A DNA stretch of 6,073 nt, taken from positions 1 to 6,073 of the forward strand of contig JAGHAR010000023.1 in NCBI GenBank assembly GCA_021161405.1, written 5' to 3'. This DNA comes from Candidatus Iainarchaeum sp. (lineage in GTDB: Archaea > Iainarchaeota > Iainarchaeia > Iainarchaeales > JAGHAR01). Position numbers and translations under genes: made by a program. Positions 1 to 6,010 of this stretch are shown here, in pieces. The notes beneath the pieces are model-generated. The model had not been told where the DNA came from. It saw only the letters and a list, made by a program, of their open reading frames with translations, and ran no database searches. Every line of letters begins with the position of its first letter. The first letter of the stretch is position 1.

Positions 1-835
1 TTCCTTCTCTCATCAGAGAGATCATGGCAGAGCTGATAACTATCTGAATTATAAGATATAGCTGTATAAAAAATTCCACAACAGACATTGAAGCTATTGA
101 TTGCTTGATAACCTCTTTCGGAATAATTCCTACGCCCTGGCTAACCTTTGCAAATAGATGCACTATTGTAGATATAATTCCTAAAATTGCAGGCGCAACT
201 ATGGCTCCTGCTGTGGCGATGAATAAAACCTGCATTAGTGTTCTTGCTCTTCTTTCGATTGCAACTTGATGCATTGCTCTTATATCGTCAGCAATATCTT
301 CAAGTATATCTGCTAATGGCGCTCCGGATTTTATTGCGTCAATTATAATTGCAACAGCTCTCTTAATTAACCTAGAATCAATGTTGTCATAGAGGTGCCT
401 AAGTGAATCCTGTAGGTTTGCTCCTTCTTCTAGCTTCCTTAAACTTAATTTTAGCTCTTTTGTTAGAGGCCCAAAGTCAGCCTGAGTTGCGTCTCTCAAT
501 GCAAACTCATAGGTTGCGCCTGCTTTCAAGCTGTCAGCAATTTGTTTAAGTGCTGTTGGCAGAGCTGCCTCCATCTGAGCAATTCTTTTTTTTGAAATGT
601 AGATAGGAAACGCTAACATAACATCTGCCACAAGTAAAGCTATGAGAATTGAAAGAATTAACGGGTTTATAGGCAAGTCAGCACTTGTAATTATTCCAAA
701 AGAAATTAGAGCAGAGGCAATAACAGCAGCTAAAGCTATTAAAATCCAAAGCAAAGCAGGAACACGGATGCCTGCTCCTCTCAAATTTTCAGAATATTTC
801 TGCAGCATGTTATCTTTTATTTTTTCTTCTTTCAT
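1..835 (-). CDS. GspF/TadC-like pilus platform membrane protein, second of a tandem pair (partial, C-terminus off the left edge)
   Basis: This frame has no stop from the ATG at 835 to the window edge, giving 278 codons (M-KEEKIKDNML...) with the end missing. A short charged N-terminus is followed by two hydrophobic segments (about residues 27-48 and 57-79). Next comes a helical cytoplasmic T2SSF domain (about 85-195) containing LPTALKQIADSLKAGA and, later, KSGAPLADILEDIADDI. Two more hydrophobic segments follow (about 200-226 and 251-274). The family forms the inner-membrane platform on which the motor ATPase acts to assemble a type IV filament. The start is firm: GAGGG lies 6 bases upstream, and the preceding gene ends one base before. 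It is clearly paralogous to its upstream neighbour, whose matching positions read LPFALRHMATELKAGI. The family call is secure; whether the product is a pilus, an adhesin filament or a secretion system is not decided. Confidence 0.88.
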   Translation of the reverse strand, partial: MKEEKIKDNMLQKYSENLRGAGIRVPALLWILIALAAVIASALISFGIITSADLPINPLILSILIALLVADVMLAFPIYISKKRIAQMEAALPTALKQIADSLKAGATYEFALRDATQADFGPLTKELKLSLRKLEEGANLQDSLRHLYDNIDSRLIKRAVAIIIDAIKSGAPLADILEDIADDIRAMHQVAIERRARTLMQVLFIATAGAIVAPAILGIISTIVHLFAKVSQGVGIIPKEVIKQSIASMSVVEFFIQLYLIIQIVISSAMISLMREG

Positions 836-836
836 G

Positions 837-1937
837 TTATACCCTCGGTTGAGCAAGCTTTAGATAGAATAACAATAAAATTAATATTGCTGGCAACGCT
901 ACCAAAAATATTACAGCAACAAATTCTGGAGACAAAGGCAAAGATTCAAAAAGAGCAATGCCGCTATAAGCTAAGGGAGAATTTCTTATGCCAGAAAGAA
1001 CACCTATCATAGTCGGTACAACAATAGCTATAAAGATGTAAATTACGCCAAAGAAATTCAGCTTTTCGCTAAAGGCACGTATCTTCATCAACAATTCAAA
1101 TGAGACATCCTCTGCAATTTCGTGCATAATGTTTGAGAGATTGCCTCCTGTTTTCAGAGCTCGAATTATATGCGAAACAGCATTCTTCAATGCATTGCTT
1201 CTGCTTCTGTTTCCGAGGTTGCGTAATGCATCTTCCATTGCTGTTCCTTCTTCCACCTCTCTTAATGTTTTTGCAACTTCCTCACTCAAAACACCGTAGC
1301 CAGAAGTAGCTATCGATTGTAGTGTTTTGTACAAACCGATTCCTGCCTTTAGCTCAGTTGCCATATGGCGCAGAGCAAACGGCAATTCTCTGCTTATTAG
1401 CTCCCCTCTTATCATTGCATTTCTCTTTGGAATTAGCAGAATTATTATGGAACTAAACACAAATGCAAAGAAGGCAACAATTATTGAAAAAAGAAATATG
1501 AGATGTGGATATAGATTTAGAAGTGTAAAAAAGGCAAAGGAAGCAACAAAAGAAACAATAGCAACGAGAAAGGAAACTGTTGTTGTTATTGCTAAATACT
1601 GCGCCACTGAAAAGCGCATATTGGCAGCATATAAATTCTCTGCCAGTTGTTTCGTGAGATTAAAGCTGCGAAGAAAGTTATTGATTAGCTTTCCTATAGA
1701 GCCCAATCTAAGATAGATGTTGCCGATGGTTTTTATAAGAGGAGAGTGATGATAGCGCAAGTTTTCAACGCTGGAAAGTTCCAGCCTTGGAGCTTTTCCT
1801 TCTGCAATTATATCTCTTAGCTCAGAGAGTTCTCCACCAACAGCCTCTGTTGGAATTCCTTCCCTCTTATAGCGTTGTTTTATCTTCCTAACGATTTCCT
1901 CAACCTTCCTGTAATCCTCCTCTCTTTTCTCTGGCAA
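837..1937 (-). CDS. GspF/TadB-like pilus platform membrane protein, first of a tandem pair
   Basis: This is a 366-residue membrane protein of the T2SSF family and a probable platform subunit for the motor ATPase encoded just upstream. It has a soluble N-terminal part of about 105 residues, basic and acidic at first (PEKREEDYRKVEEIVRKIKQ). Two long hydrophobic segments follow (about 113-139 and 143-169), then the cytoplasmic F domain (about 180-290, with LPFALRHMATELKAGI and LKTGGNLSNIMHEIAEDV). Two further membrane segments lie at about 294-316 and 338-360. The start codon is TTG (1937-1935), chosen because a strong GGGGAGGA lies just upstream and the ATPase stop is one base away. The pair of split F proteins resembles TadB plus TadC, or the paired platform proteins of archaeal Epd-type pili, rather than one large FlaJ-like protein. 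The filament type is inferred. Confidence 0.9.
   Translation of the reverse strand: MPEKREEDYRKVEEIVRKIKQRYKREGIPTEAVGGELSELRDIIAEGKAPRLELSSVENLRYHHSPLIKTIGNIYLRLGSIGKLINNFLRSFNLTKQLAENLYAANMRFSVAQYLAITTTVSFLVAIVSFVASFAFFTLLNLYPHLIFLFSIIVAFFAFVFSSIIILLIPKRNAMIRGELISRELPFALRHMATELKAGIGLYKTLQSIATSGYGVLSEEVAKTLREVEEGTAMEDALRNLGNRSRSNALKNAVSHIIRALKTGGNLSNIMHEIAEDVSFELLMKIRAFSEKLNFFGVIYIFIAIVVPTMIGVLSGIRNSPLAYSGIALFESLPLSPEFVAVIFLVALPAILILLLFYLKLAQPRV
842..846 (-). promoter_or_regulatory. Ribosome binding site for the left-edge GspF-like gene
   Basis: Read on the minus strand, GAGGG stands six bases before the ATG at 835. It lies within the last codons of the upstream GspF-like gene, whose TAA is at 839-837. 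The overlap suggests translational coupling of the two membrane proteins and supports this ATG as the start. Confidence 0.6.
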
Positions 1938-1938
1938 T

Positions 1939-3645
1939 TTATTCCTCCCCTATGCTTCTTGAAGCCAAAAATTCTTCACATCTTCTGGCTACTTCTCTAA
2001 TCTCTCTTACGTTTTCTTTCATTAATTTCTTTAAGAATGCTTCCCTTTCATTTATCTCTTCCTGCAACCTCTTCTTTGATAAGCCAGTATACCTTGCAAG
2101 CTTTGCAAGATATCTACTCGGAACTTTTGTTCTTACAATAGTGTCGTTTACAGGATCCCTCTCGTATATTGTCTGTGTCTGTGCCTTCCCTTCCAAAACA
2201 CCGCTTATCTCTGCAACCTCTGTAAAGCGCCTTATTGTCCCTTTCTTCCTATCATGCAACCTGTGCTGTACAATGATAAAATCCAAACCGCTCAACATAA
2301 TCTCAGGAACATTCATTGGAGGAGAAACAATTCTAACTATTGTTTCCTGTGGAGAGTTTGCATGGATTGTTCCAAAACAACCATCATGGCCTGTGTTCAA
2401 TGCTGTGAATAGAGTGAATGCCTCAGCATGCCTTACCTCGCCAACAATTATTCTATCTGGGCGCATTCTTAGAGCGTTCTTTGTTAAAATGTCTAGCGTT
2501 ATCTCTCCTTTGCCTTCTAAACCAGGAGGTCTCGCCTCGAGTCTTATCCAATGCTCTAGAGGCAGGTTAAGCTCTGCTGTATCCTCGATTGTAATTACCC
2601 TTTCTGTAGATGGAACAAAGCTTGCTAATACATTTAATGTTGTTGTTTTACCAGAGCCAGTGCCGCCTGCAATTAAAATATTAGCTGGTTTTGTCTGCAT
2701 CCCTTCTACAGCTAACCATAAGAAGGCAGCAAGCTCCTCACTTAAAGTGCCAAGATTTATGAGATCTATTATTGAATAGGGATCTTTCCTAAACTTTCTA
2801 ATTGTTAAAGTGCTTCCAGCAACTGAAGCAGGAGGAATTGTTGCATTTACCCTGCTGCCATCGGGCAACCTTGCATCAAGCAACGGGCTGCTTAAATCTA
2901 CTCTTCTGCCAACCTCTCTAGCGATTCTGTTTATCAAATCCTGGATTTCGTCCTCTGAATAGAATTCAATGTTTGAGATCATCATCTCGTATTCGCGATG
3001 GAATACATATACCGGCTTTCTTGGTCCAATAACCATAATCTCCTCAAGCCGGTCATCCTGTATGAGAGGATCTATTAGGCCATAACCAACCATCTCCCTA
3101 ACAACAGCTTCTGCATAAAATTCTTCCTTTCCTCTTGGGATTTGCAGCTCTGGAGCTGCTTTTATAATATCCAGTATCTTCTGCTTGTAGACAATTCTCC
3201 TCTGCTCAGGATCGCGAATTTGATACGGCTCAATAGCAATTAGCCTTGTAGCTGCTTCTTTCAGAATGTTAATTACACTTCGCTCCGCCTTTGTCGGCCT
3301 AGGCACAGGCACAACATAATAATACATTGGCTTATCCGGAAGCTTGTAAATCTTTACCTTTCCGTAGCTTGCAACCAATGTTTTCTCTGCTTTTTCCAGT
3401 TCTTTTTCCACTTGGCCTTTTCCCTCTACTGGTTTTATTTCCTGTATCTTTGGCTCTAAAATTTGTTGCTCTTTCTCTTTTGCTACTTCAGCCAATTCCT
3501 CTGCAGAGGCAGCTATCTTAACCTTTTTTTGTTCTCTTTTTGCTGTAATATCTGCTTCAGGAATCTTTGCTTTTTGTTTGCTCTCTGTCTGTTTTTCTTT
3601 TGCACCCTTAACCTTCTCCAAAAGTTCTTTGAGATAATCCTCCAT
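1939..3645 (-). CDS. Archaeal type II/IV secretion (pilus assembly) motor ATPase, TadA/VirB11/GspE superfamily
   Basis: With the ATG at 3645 the protein has 568 residues. The first ~90 are rich in Lys, Glu, Gln and Ala and look disordered or coiled. A conserved N-terminal domain follows (about 95-290, including ARLPDGSRVNATIPP). The RecA-like motor domain then shows Walker A GGTGSGKT (327-334), the acidic box IEDTAEL (353-359), Walker B DRIIVGE (397-403) and the His box TGHDGCFGTIHANS (418-431). All catalytic motifs are intact. The enzyme should hydrolyse ATP at the cytoplasmic face of the membrane to drive filament assembly or secretion, acting on the two GspF-like proteins encoded directly downstream. 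An in-frame GTG at 3660 would add five residues (MWLIL); I prefer the ATG because it leaves more room for a promoter. The C-terminal ~60 residues are helical and highly charged. Assignment to a Tad/Epd-like pilus rather than an archaellum rests on the tandem split F proteins and the absence of archaellum genes in view. Confidence 0.92.
   Translation of the reverse strand: MEDYLKELLEKVKGAKEKQTESKQKAKIPEADITAKREQKKVKIAASAEELAEVAKEKEQQILEPKIQEIKPVEGKGQVEKELEKAEKTLVASYGKVKIYKLPDKPMYYYVVPVPRPTKAERSVINILKEAATRLIAIEPYQIRDPEQRRIVYKQKILDIIKAAPELQIPRGKEEFYAEAVVREMVGYGLIDPLIQDDRLEEIMVIGPRKPVYVFHREYEMMISNIEFYSEDEIQDLINRIAREVGRRVDLSSPLLDARLPDGSRVNATIPPASVAGSTLTIRKFRKDPYSIIDLINLGTLSEELAAFLWLAVEGMQTKPANILIAGGTGSGKTTTLNVLASFVPSTERVITIEDTAELNLPLEHWIRLEARPPGLEGKGEITLDILTKNALRMRPDRIIVGEVRHAEAFTLFTALNTGHDGCFGTIHANSPQETIVRIVSPPMNVPEIMLSGLDFIIVQHRLHDRKKGTIRRFTEVAEISGVLEGKAQTQTIYERDPVNDTIVRTKVPSRYLAKLARYTGLSKKRLQEEINEREAFLKKLMKENVREIREVARRCEEFLASRSIGEE
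1943..1950 (-). promoter_or_regulatory. Strong Shine-Dalgarno site that decides a TTG start
   Basis: On the minus strand GGGGAGGA is followed after a few bases by TTG at 1937; the GGAGG core has a six-base spacer. The site is embedded in the last codons of the ATPase gene, just before its TAA (1941-1939). It supports TTG initiation for the downstream gene and coupled translation of ATPase and platform protein. Confidence 0.7.
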
Positions 3646-3675
3646 CAAAATCAACCACACAATTGAATTTGTATT

Positions 3676-3683
3676 TTTATATA
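3676..3683 (+). promoter_or_regulatory. TATA box for the GalT-like gene, placed for a leaderless transcript
   Basis: TTTATATA sits within a longer T/A run, with its centre about 27 bases before the ATG at 3707. This matches the normal archaeal spacing from TATA box to transcription start. The message would therefore begin at or next to the start codon. The absence of any Shine-Dalgarno in the preceding bases (AAAGATTGCT) agrees with leaderless initiation. The same A/T block can be read as a TATA box on the other strand. Confidence 0.5.
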
Positions 3684-3699
3684 TTTTCCAATATTTAAA
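3676..3699 (-). promoter_or_regulatory. Probable TATA promoter(s) of the pilus motor operon
   Basis: The minus strand offers two archaeal TATA-like boxes. TTTAAATA (3699-3692) would place transcription start near 3669, giving a leader of about 24 bases to the ATG at 3645. TATATAAA (3683-3676), preceded by purine-rich GGAAAA that could serve as a BRE, would start near 3653 with only a very short leader. No good Shine-Dalgarno precedes the ATG; GGTTGAT is at best weak. The positions rest on the usual ~26-base spacing from box centre to start site, and which box is used is not known. Confidence 0.5.
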
Positions 3700-3706
3700 G
3701 ATTGCT

Positions 3707-4603
3707 ATGCAAATAAAACCGAAGAATTATTTTAGGCATAGATTCTTGCCAATAGAAGTGTTGATGGCTCCACACAGAGCAAAAAGGCCTCATGACAACG
3801 GAAAAAAGAAAAGCAATAAATGCCCTTTCTGCCCAGGAAATGAAAGCGAAACAAGCACTGAATTAGCGAGAATTTCCAATAATGGCAAATGGCTGCTAAG
3901 GGCTGTAAAGAATAAATTTCCTGTAATAGATGAGGAGGATGGAATACACGAGGTTATAATTGAGCATAGAGAGCATAACAAGAGGTTTGCGAATTTTAGT
4001 GTAGATGAATTAACGCTAGCTATAAAATTTGCCTTGGAAAGGAAAGCAGAAGCGGAAAAACAACCGCATATAAAATTTGCTGCCTTGCTGAAGAATTCTG
4101 GTAGATTAGCAGGAGCATCATTGCAGCACGAGCATTCACAACTATTGGCATTTAAGTTTGTGCCAGAAGTTATTGCTGCAATACAAAAGAATTTTAACAA
4201 ATTTAAGGAAAGAACAGGCAAATGTCCTGTGTGCGAGCAGCTTAAAGAAGAGGTAACTGTTTTTGAAAATAGCTATGCGAAAGCAATCGCTCCAAAAGCT
4301 TCAAGAGTAGAGTATGAATTGGCTATTATTCCAAAAAGACATTTTGCTAAATTTAGCGAGATTAAAGATGAGGAAATAAGAGGAATTGCTAAAATTTTGA
4401 GAAAAGCTCTCAAAAGGCTTGCTAAGGAAGGGATAGACTACAACCTTCTTTATTATGATGCTGTTGCTGACAATGATTTTCATGCGTTCATAATTCTGCT
4501 TCCGAGAAAAACTATTCTGGGCGGTCAAGAATATCTTACATCTTTAATAACATTAATACATGATGCAAAAGAAGTGAGGGAATTCTACAGGAAAGCCATT
4601 TAA
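3707..4603 (+). CDS. GalT-family (HIT superfamily) nucleotidylyltransferase with two predicted zinc sites
   Basis: This 298-residue protein has the hallmarks of galactose-1-phosphate uridylyltransferase relatives. KCPFCPGNE carries C39 and C42, HEVIIEHREH spans 81-90, and the active-site motif is GASLQHEHSQ, with H141 and the presumed nucleotidylated nucleophile H143. C39, C42, H90 and H141 fit the first zinc site of the family. A second set, C173 and C176 (CPVC), H212 and H259, looks like another Cys2His2 site, as I recall from the plant ADP-glucose phosphorylase branch; E. coli GalT has a differently built second metal site. The reaction should be transfer of a nucleoside monophosphate between a nucleotide donor and a sugar 1-phosphate or phosphate, in the cytoplasm. 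Whether it uses UDP- or ADP-linked substrates cannot be told. Length is a little short for GalT. It opens the plus-strand gene run and sits 24 bases before the ferredoxin gene. Confidence 0.85.
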   Translation: MQIKPKNYFRHRFLPIEVLMAPHRAKRPHDNGKKKSNKCPFCPGNESETSTELARISNNGKWLLRAVKNKFPVIDEEDGIHEVIIEHREHNKRFANFSVDELTLAIKFALERKAEAEKQPHIKFAALLKNSGRLAGASLQHEHSQLLAFKFVPEVIAAIQKNFNKFKERTGKCPVCEQLKEEVTVFENSYAKAIAPKASRVEYELAIIPKRHFAKFSEIKDEEIRGIAKILRKALKRLAKEGIDYNLLYYDAVADNDFHAFIILLPRKTILGGQEYLTSLITLIHDAKEVREFYRKAI

Positions 4604-4611
4604 AATTTTTT
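4599..4611 (+). promoter_or_regulatory. Possible internal TATA box / T-run between the GalT-like and ferredoxin genes
   Basis: TTTAAAAT (4599-4606) overlaps the stop of the GalT-like gene and is centred about 26 bases before the ferredoxin ATG at 4628. The preceding GGAAAG is BRE-like. The ferredoxin start lacks a Shine-Dalgarno, so a separate leaderless transcript is plausible. The six T residues at 4606-4611 could equally act as a weak archaeal terminator for the upstream gene. Both readings are inferences from spacing and composition. Confidence 0.35.
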
Positions 4612-4627
4612 CAAAAAGAAATAAATC

Positions 4628-4804
4628 ATGCCCGCTATAAATATCCCTGAAAAATGTTTGCACTGCGGAGCTTGCGTAGGGGTCTGCCCAAAACAAGCAA
4701 TTGTACTTGAGGGAGAAAAGATAAAGATAGACAAAAAGAAATGCATAGAATGTAAGGCATGCGTACTAATGTGCCCTGTTGGAGCAATGCAGATAAAAAG
4801 GTGA
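4628..4804 (+). CDS. Small 2[4Fe-4S] ferredoxin
   Basis: A 58-residue protein (MPAINIPEKCLHCGACVGVC...) has two complete CxxCxxCxxxCP motifs: C10, C13, C16, C20 and C39, C42, C45, C49. This is the layout of a bacterial-type (clostridial-like) ferredoxin holding two low-potential [4Fe-4S] clusters, with no extra domain. A TAA stands one codon upstream of the ATG, so the start cannot lie further out. It is a soluble one-electron carrier. Its stop codon is part of the ribosome binding site of the geranylgeranyl reductase gene four bases later. Adjacent ferredoxin and reductase genes are known in Methanosarcina acetivorans, where the ferredoxin supports full reduction of archaeal lipid chains, so the likely partner is the neighbouring flavoenzyme. 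The family is certain from the cysteine pattern; the partner is inferred from position. Confidence 0.93.
   Translation: MPAINIPEKCLHCGACVGVCPKQAIVLEGEKIKIDKKKCIECKACVLMCPVGAMQIKR
4799..4804 (+). promoter_or_regulatory. Ribosome binding site for the geranylgeranyl reductase, overlapping the ferredoxin stop
   Basis: AGGTGA is complementary to the 3' end of archaeal 16S rRNA and lies four bases before the ATG at 4809. Its last three bases are the TGA stop of the ferredoxin gene. Ribosomes ending the ferredoxin could therefore restart on the reductase, keeping the two proteins in step. Confidence 0.65.
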
Positions 4805-4808
4805 GACA

Positions 4809-6008
4809 ATGGAAAGTTACGATGTTTTAATTGTAGGAGCAGGGCCAGCAGGCCTAACTCTAGCAAAAGAGCTTGCAACGGAAGGAGTAAATGTATTGGC
4901 AATAGATAAAAAGCAAGAGATAGGCGCTCCAAAGAGATGCGCTGAGGGCCTAAGCTTAGATGGTTTTAAAAGAGCAAAGCTAAAACCAAAAAAAGAATGG
5001 GCTGTACAAAAGATTAGAGGTGCCAAGCTATATTCTCCAAGCGGAGAATTTGTTGAAATTGATTATGGAAAAGTGGTTGGCTATATCCTAGAAAGAAAGA
5101 TATTCGAAAAAGATCTCGCAAGGGAGGCAGCAAAAAAAGGAGCAACAATAAAGGCAAAAACAGAAGCGTACGATTTTGAAAGAAAGGAAAAAGAGATCAT
5201 TGCAAAGATCAAGGAATTTGACGAAGAGAAAAAAATAAGAACAAAAATTGTGGCTGCCTGCGATGGAATAGAAAGCTTAACCGCAAGGAAGCTTGGCCTA
5301 GATACCACAAACAACCTAAAAGATGTGGATTCTGGCTTCCAGTATGAGATGGCGAATATAAAGATTGAGGATCCTGAATTGTTACATCTCTACTTCGGCA
5401 ATAAGATTGCTCCGCGCGGCTATGTATGGGTTTTTCCAAAAGGAAAACATTATGCTAATGTTGGTGTAGGCATTGCCGGCTATGAAAGCAGAACCGCAAA
5501 AAGTTATCTTGATAGTTTTATACGGAATAGAGAAGAACTAAGCAGCGGTTCAATTATAGAGGCTAATGCAGGAGGAATTCCTGTTGGAGGTCTCCTCAAA
5601 AAAATGACTGCCGATAATCTTGTTGTTGTTGGAGATGCTGCTCATCAGGTTAATCCAATTCACGGCGGAGGAATTGCATTGGCTATGGAAGCAGCGATTA
5701 TCGCAAGCGAGGTTATAACCGAAGCTATCAGAAAAGAGAATTATAGTGATTCTTTTTTAGATGAATACAACAAAAAATGGTGGGCTATACGTGGCAAAGC
5801 TCTGGAGAGAATACTGAAAATAAGACATATGGTGGAAAGAATGAAAGATGATGACTTTGAGATTTTAGCAAAGAATTTGAATGGAGAAGATATTCTCACA
5901 CTTGCGGATGCAAACGTAGCAAAAACAATAAGTATAATTACAAGGAAGCTAATTAAGCATCCATCATTGCTAAAGTTTATGTTAAAATACTTAAAGGCAA
6001 AAGAATAG
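4809..6008 (+). CDS. Digeranylgeranylglycerophospholipid reductase family FAD enzyme (geranylgeranyl reductase)
   Basis: This 399-residue flavoprotein has an N-terminal Rossmann FAD motif, VLIVGAGPAG (6-15, glycines 10, 12, 15), and an acidic residue ending the second strand (D33). PKRCAEGLS (41-49) corresponds to the conserved Arg-Cys-x-Glu-Gly segment of archaeal geranylgeranyl reductases. The family's YVWVFPKG lies at 205-212, and the second FAD-binding motif GDAAHQVNPIHGGG at 275-288. Length is normal for the family. The enzyme reduces the double bonds of geranylgeranyl chains in archaeal membrane lipids, turning unsaturated archaeol precursors into phytanyl chains at the membrane surface. 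The ferredoxin just upstream is the probable electron donor. Other members of the superfamily act on prenyl groups of quinones or chlorophyll, but the archaeal context favours lipids. No membrane-spanning segment is evident. Start choice rests on the AGGTGA site and on the tight fit to the FAD motif. Confidence 0.9.
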   Translation: MESYDVLIVGAGPAGLTLAKELATEGVNVLAIDKKQEIGAPKRCAEGLSLDGFKRAKLKPKKEWAVQKIRGAKLYSPSGEFVEIDYGKVVGYILERKIFEKDLAREAAKKGATIKAKTEAYDFERKEKEIIAKIKEFDEEKKIRTKIVAACDGIESLTARKLGLDTTNNLKDVDSGFQYEMANIKIEDPELLHLYFGNKIAPRGYVWVFPKGKHYANVGVGIAGYESRTAKSYLDSFIRNREELSSGSIIEANAGGIPVGGLLKKMTADNLVVVGDAAHQVNPIHGGGIALAMEAAIIASEVITEAIRKENYSDSFLDEYNKKWWAIRGKALERILKIRHMVERMKDDDFEILAKNLNGEDILTLADANVAKTISIITRKLIKHPSLLKFMLKYLKAKE

Positions 6009-6010
6009 TT

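Noticed and set aside
642..863. Plus-strand 73-codon frame near the junction of the two platform genes
   Set aside because: It is antisense to the conserved membrane protein, has no ribosome site, and its composition mirrors the opposite strand.
1952..2779. Plus-strand open frame of 275 codons opposite the motor ATPase
   Set aside because: It lies wholly antisense to a strongly conserved ATPase with intact motifs. Its translation is Ser/Leu-rich without domain signs, as expected from the reverse of a real coding frame.
3646..3660. GTG at 3660 as the ATPase start, adding five residues
   Set aside because: It leaves little room for a leader after either candidate TATA box. The ATG at 3645 begins a charged helix typical of such proteins. 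It is not excluded.
4600..4932. Minus-strand open frame of 110 codons across the ferredoxin gene
   Set aside because: The plus strand here encodes all eight ferredoxin cysteines and the start of the reductase. The reverse frame is an artefact of low stop density and has no recognisable features.
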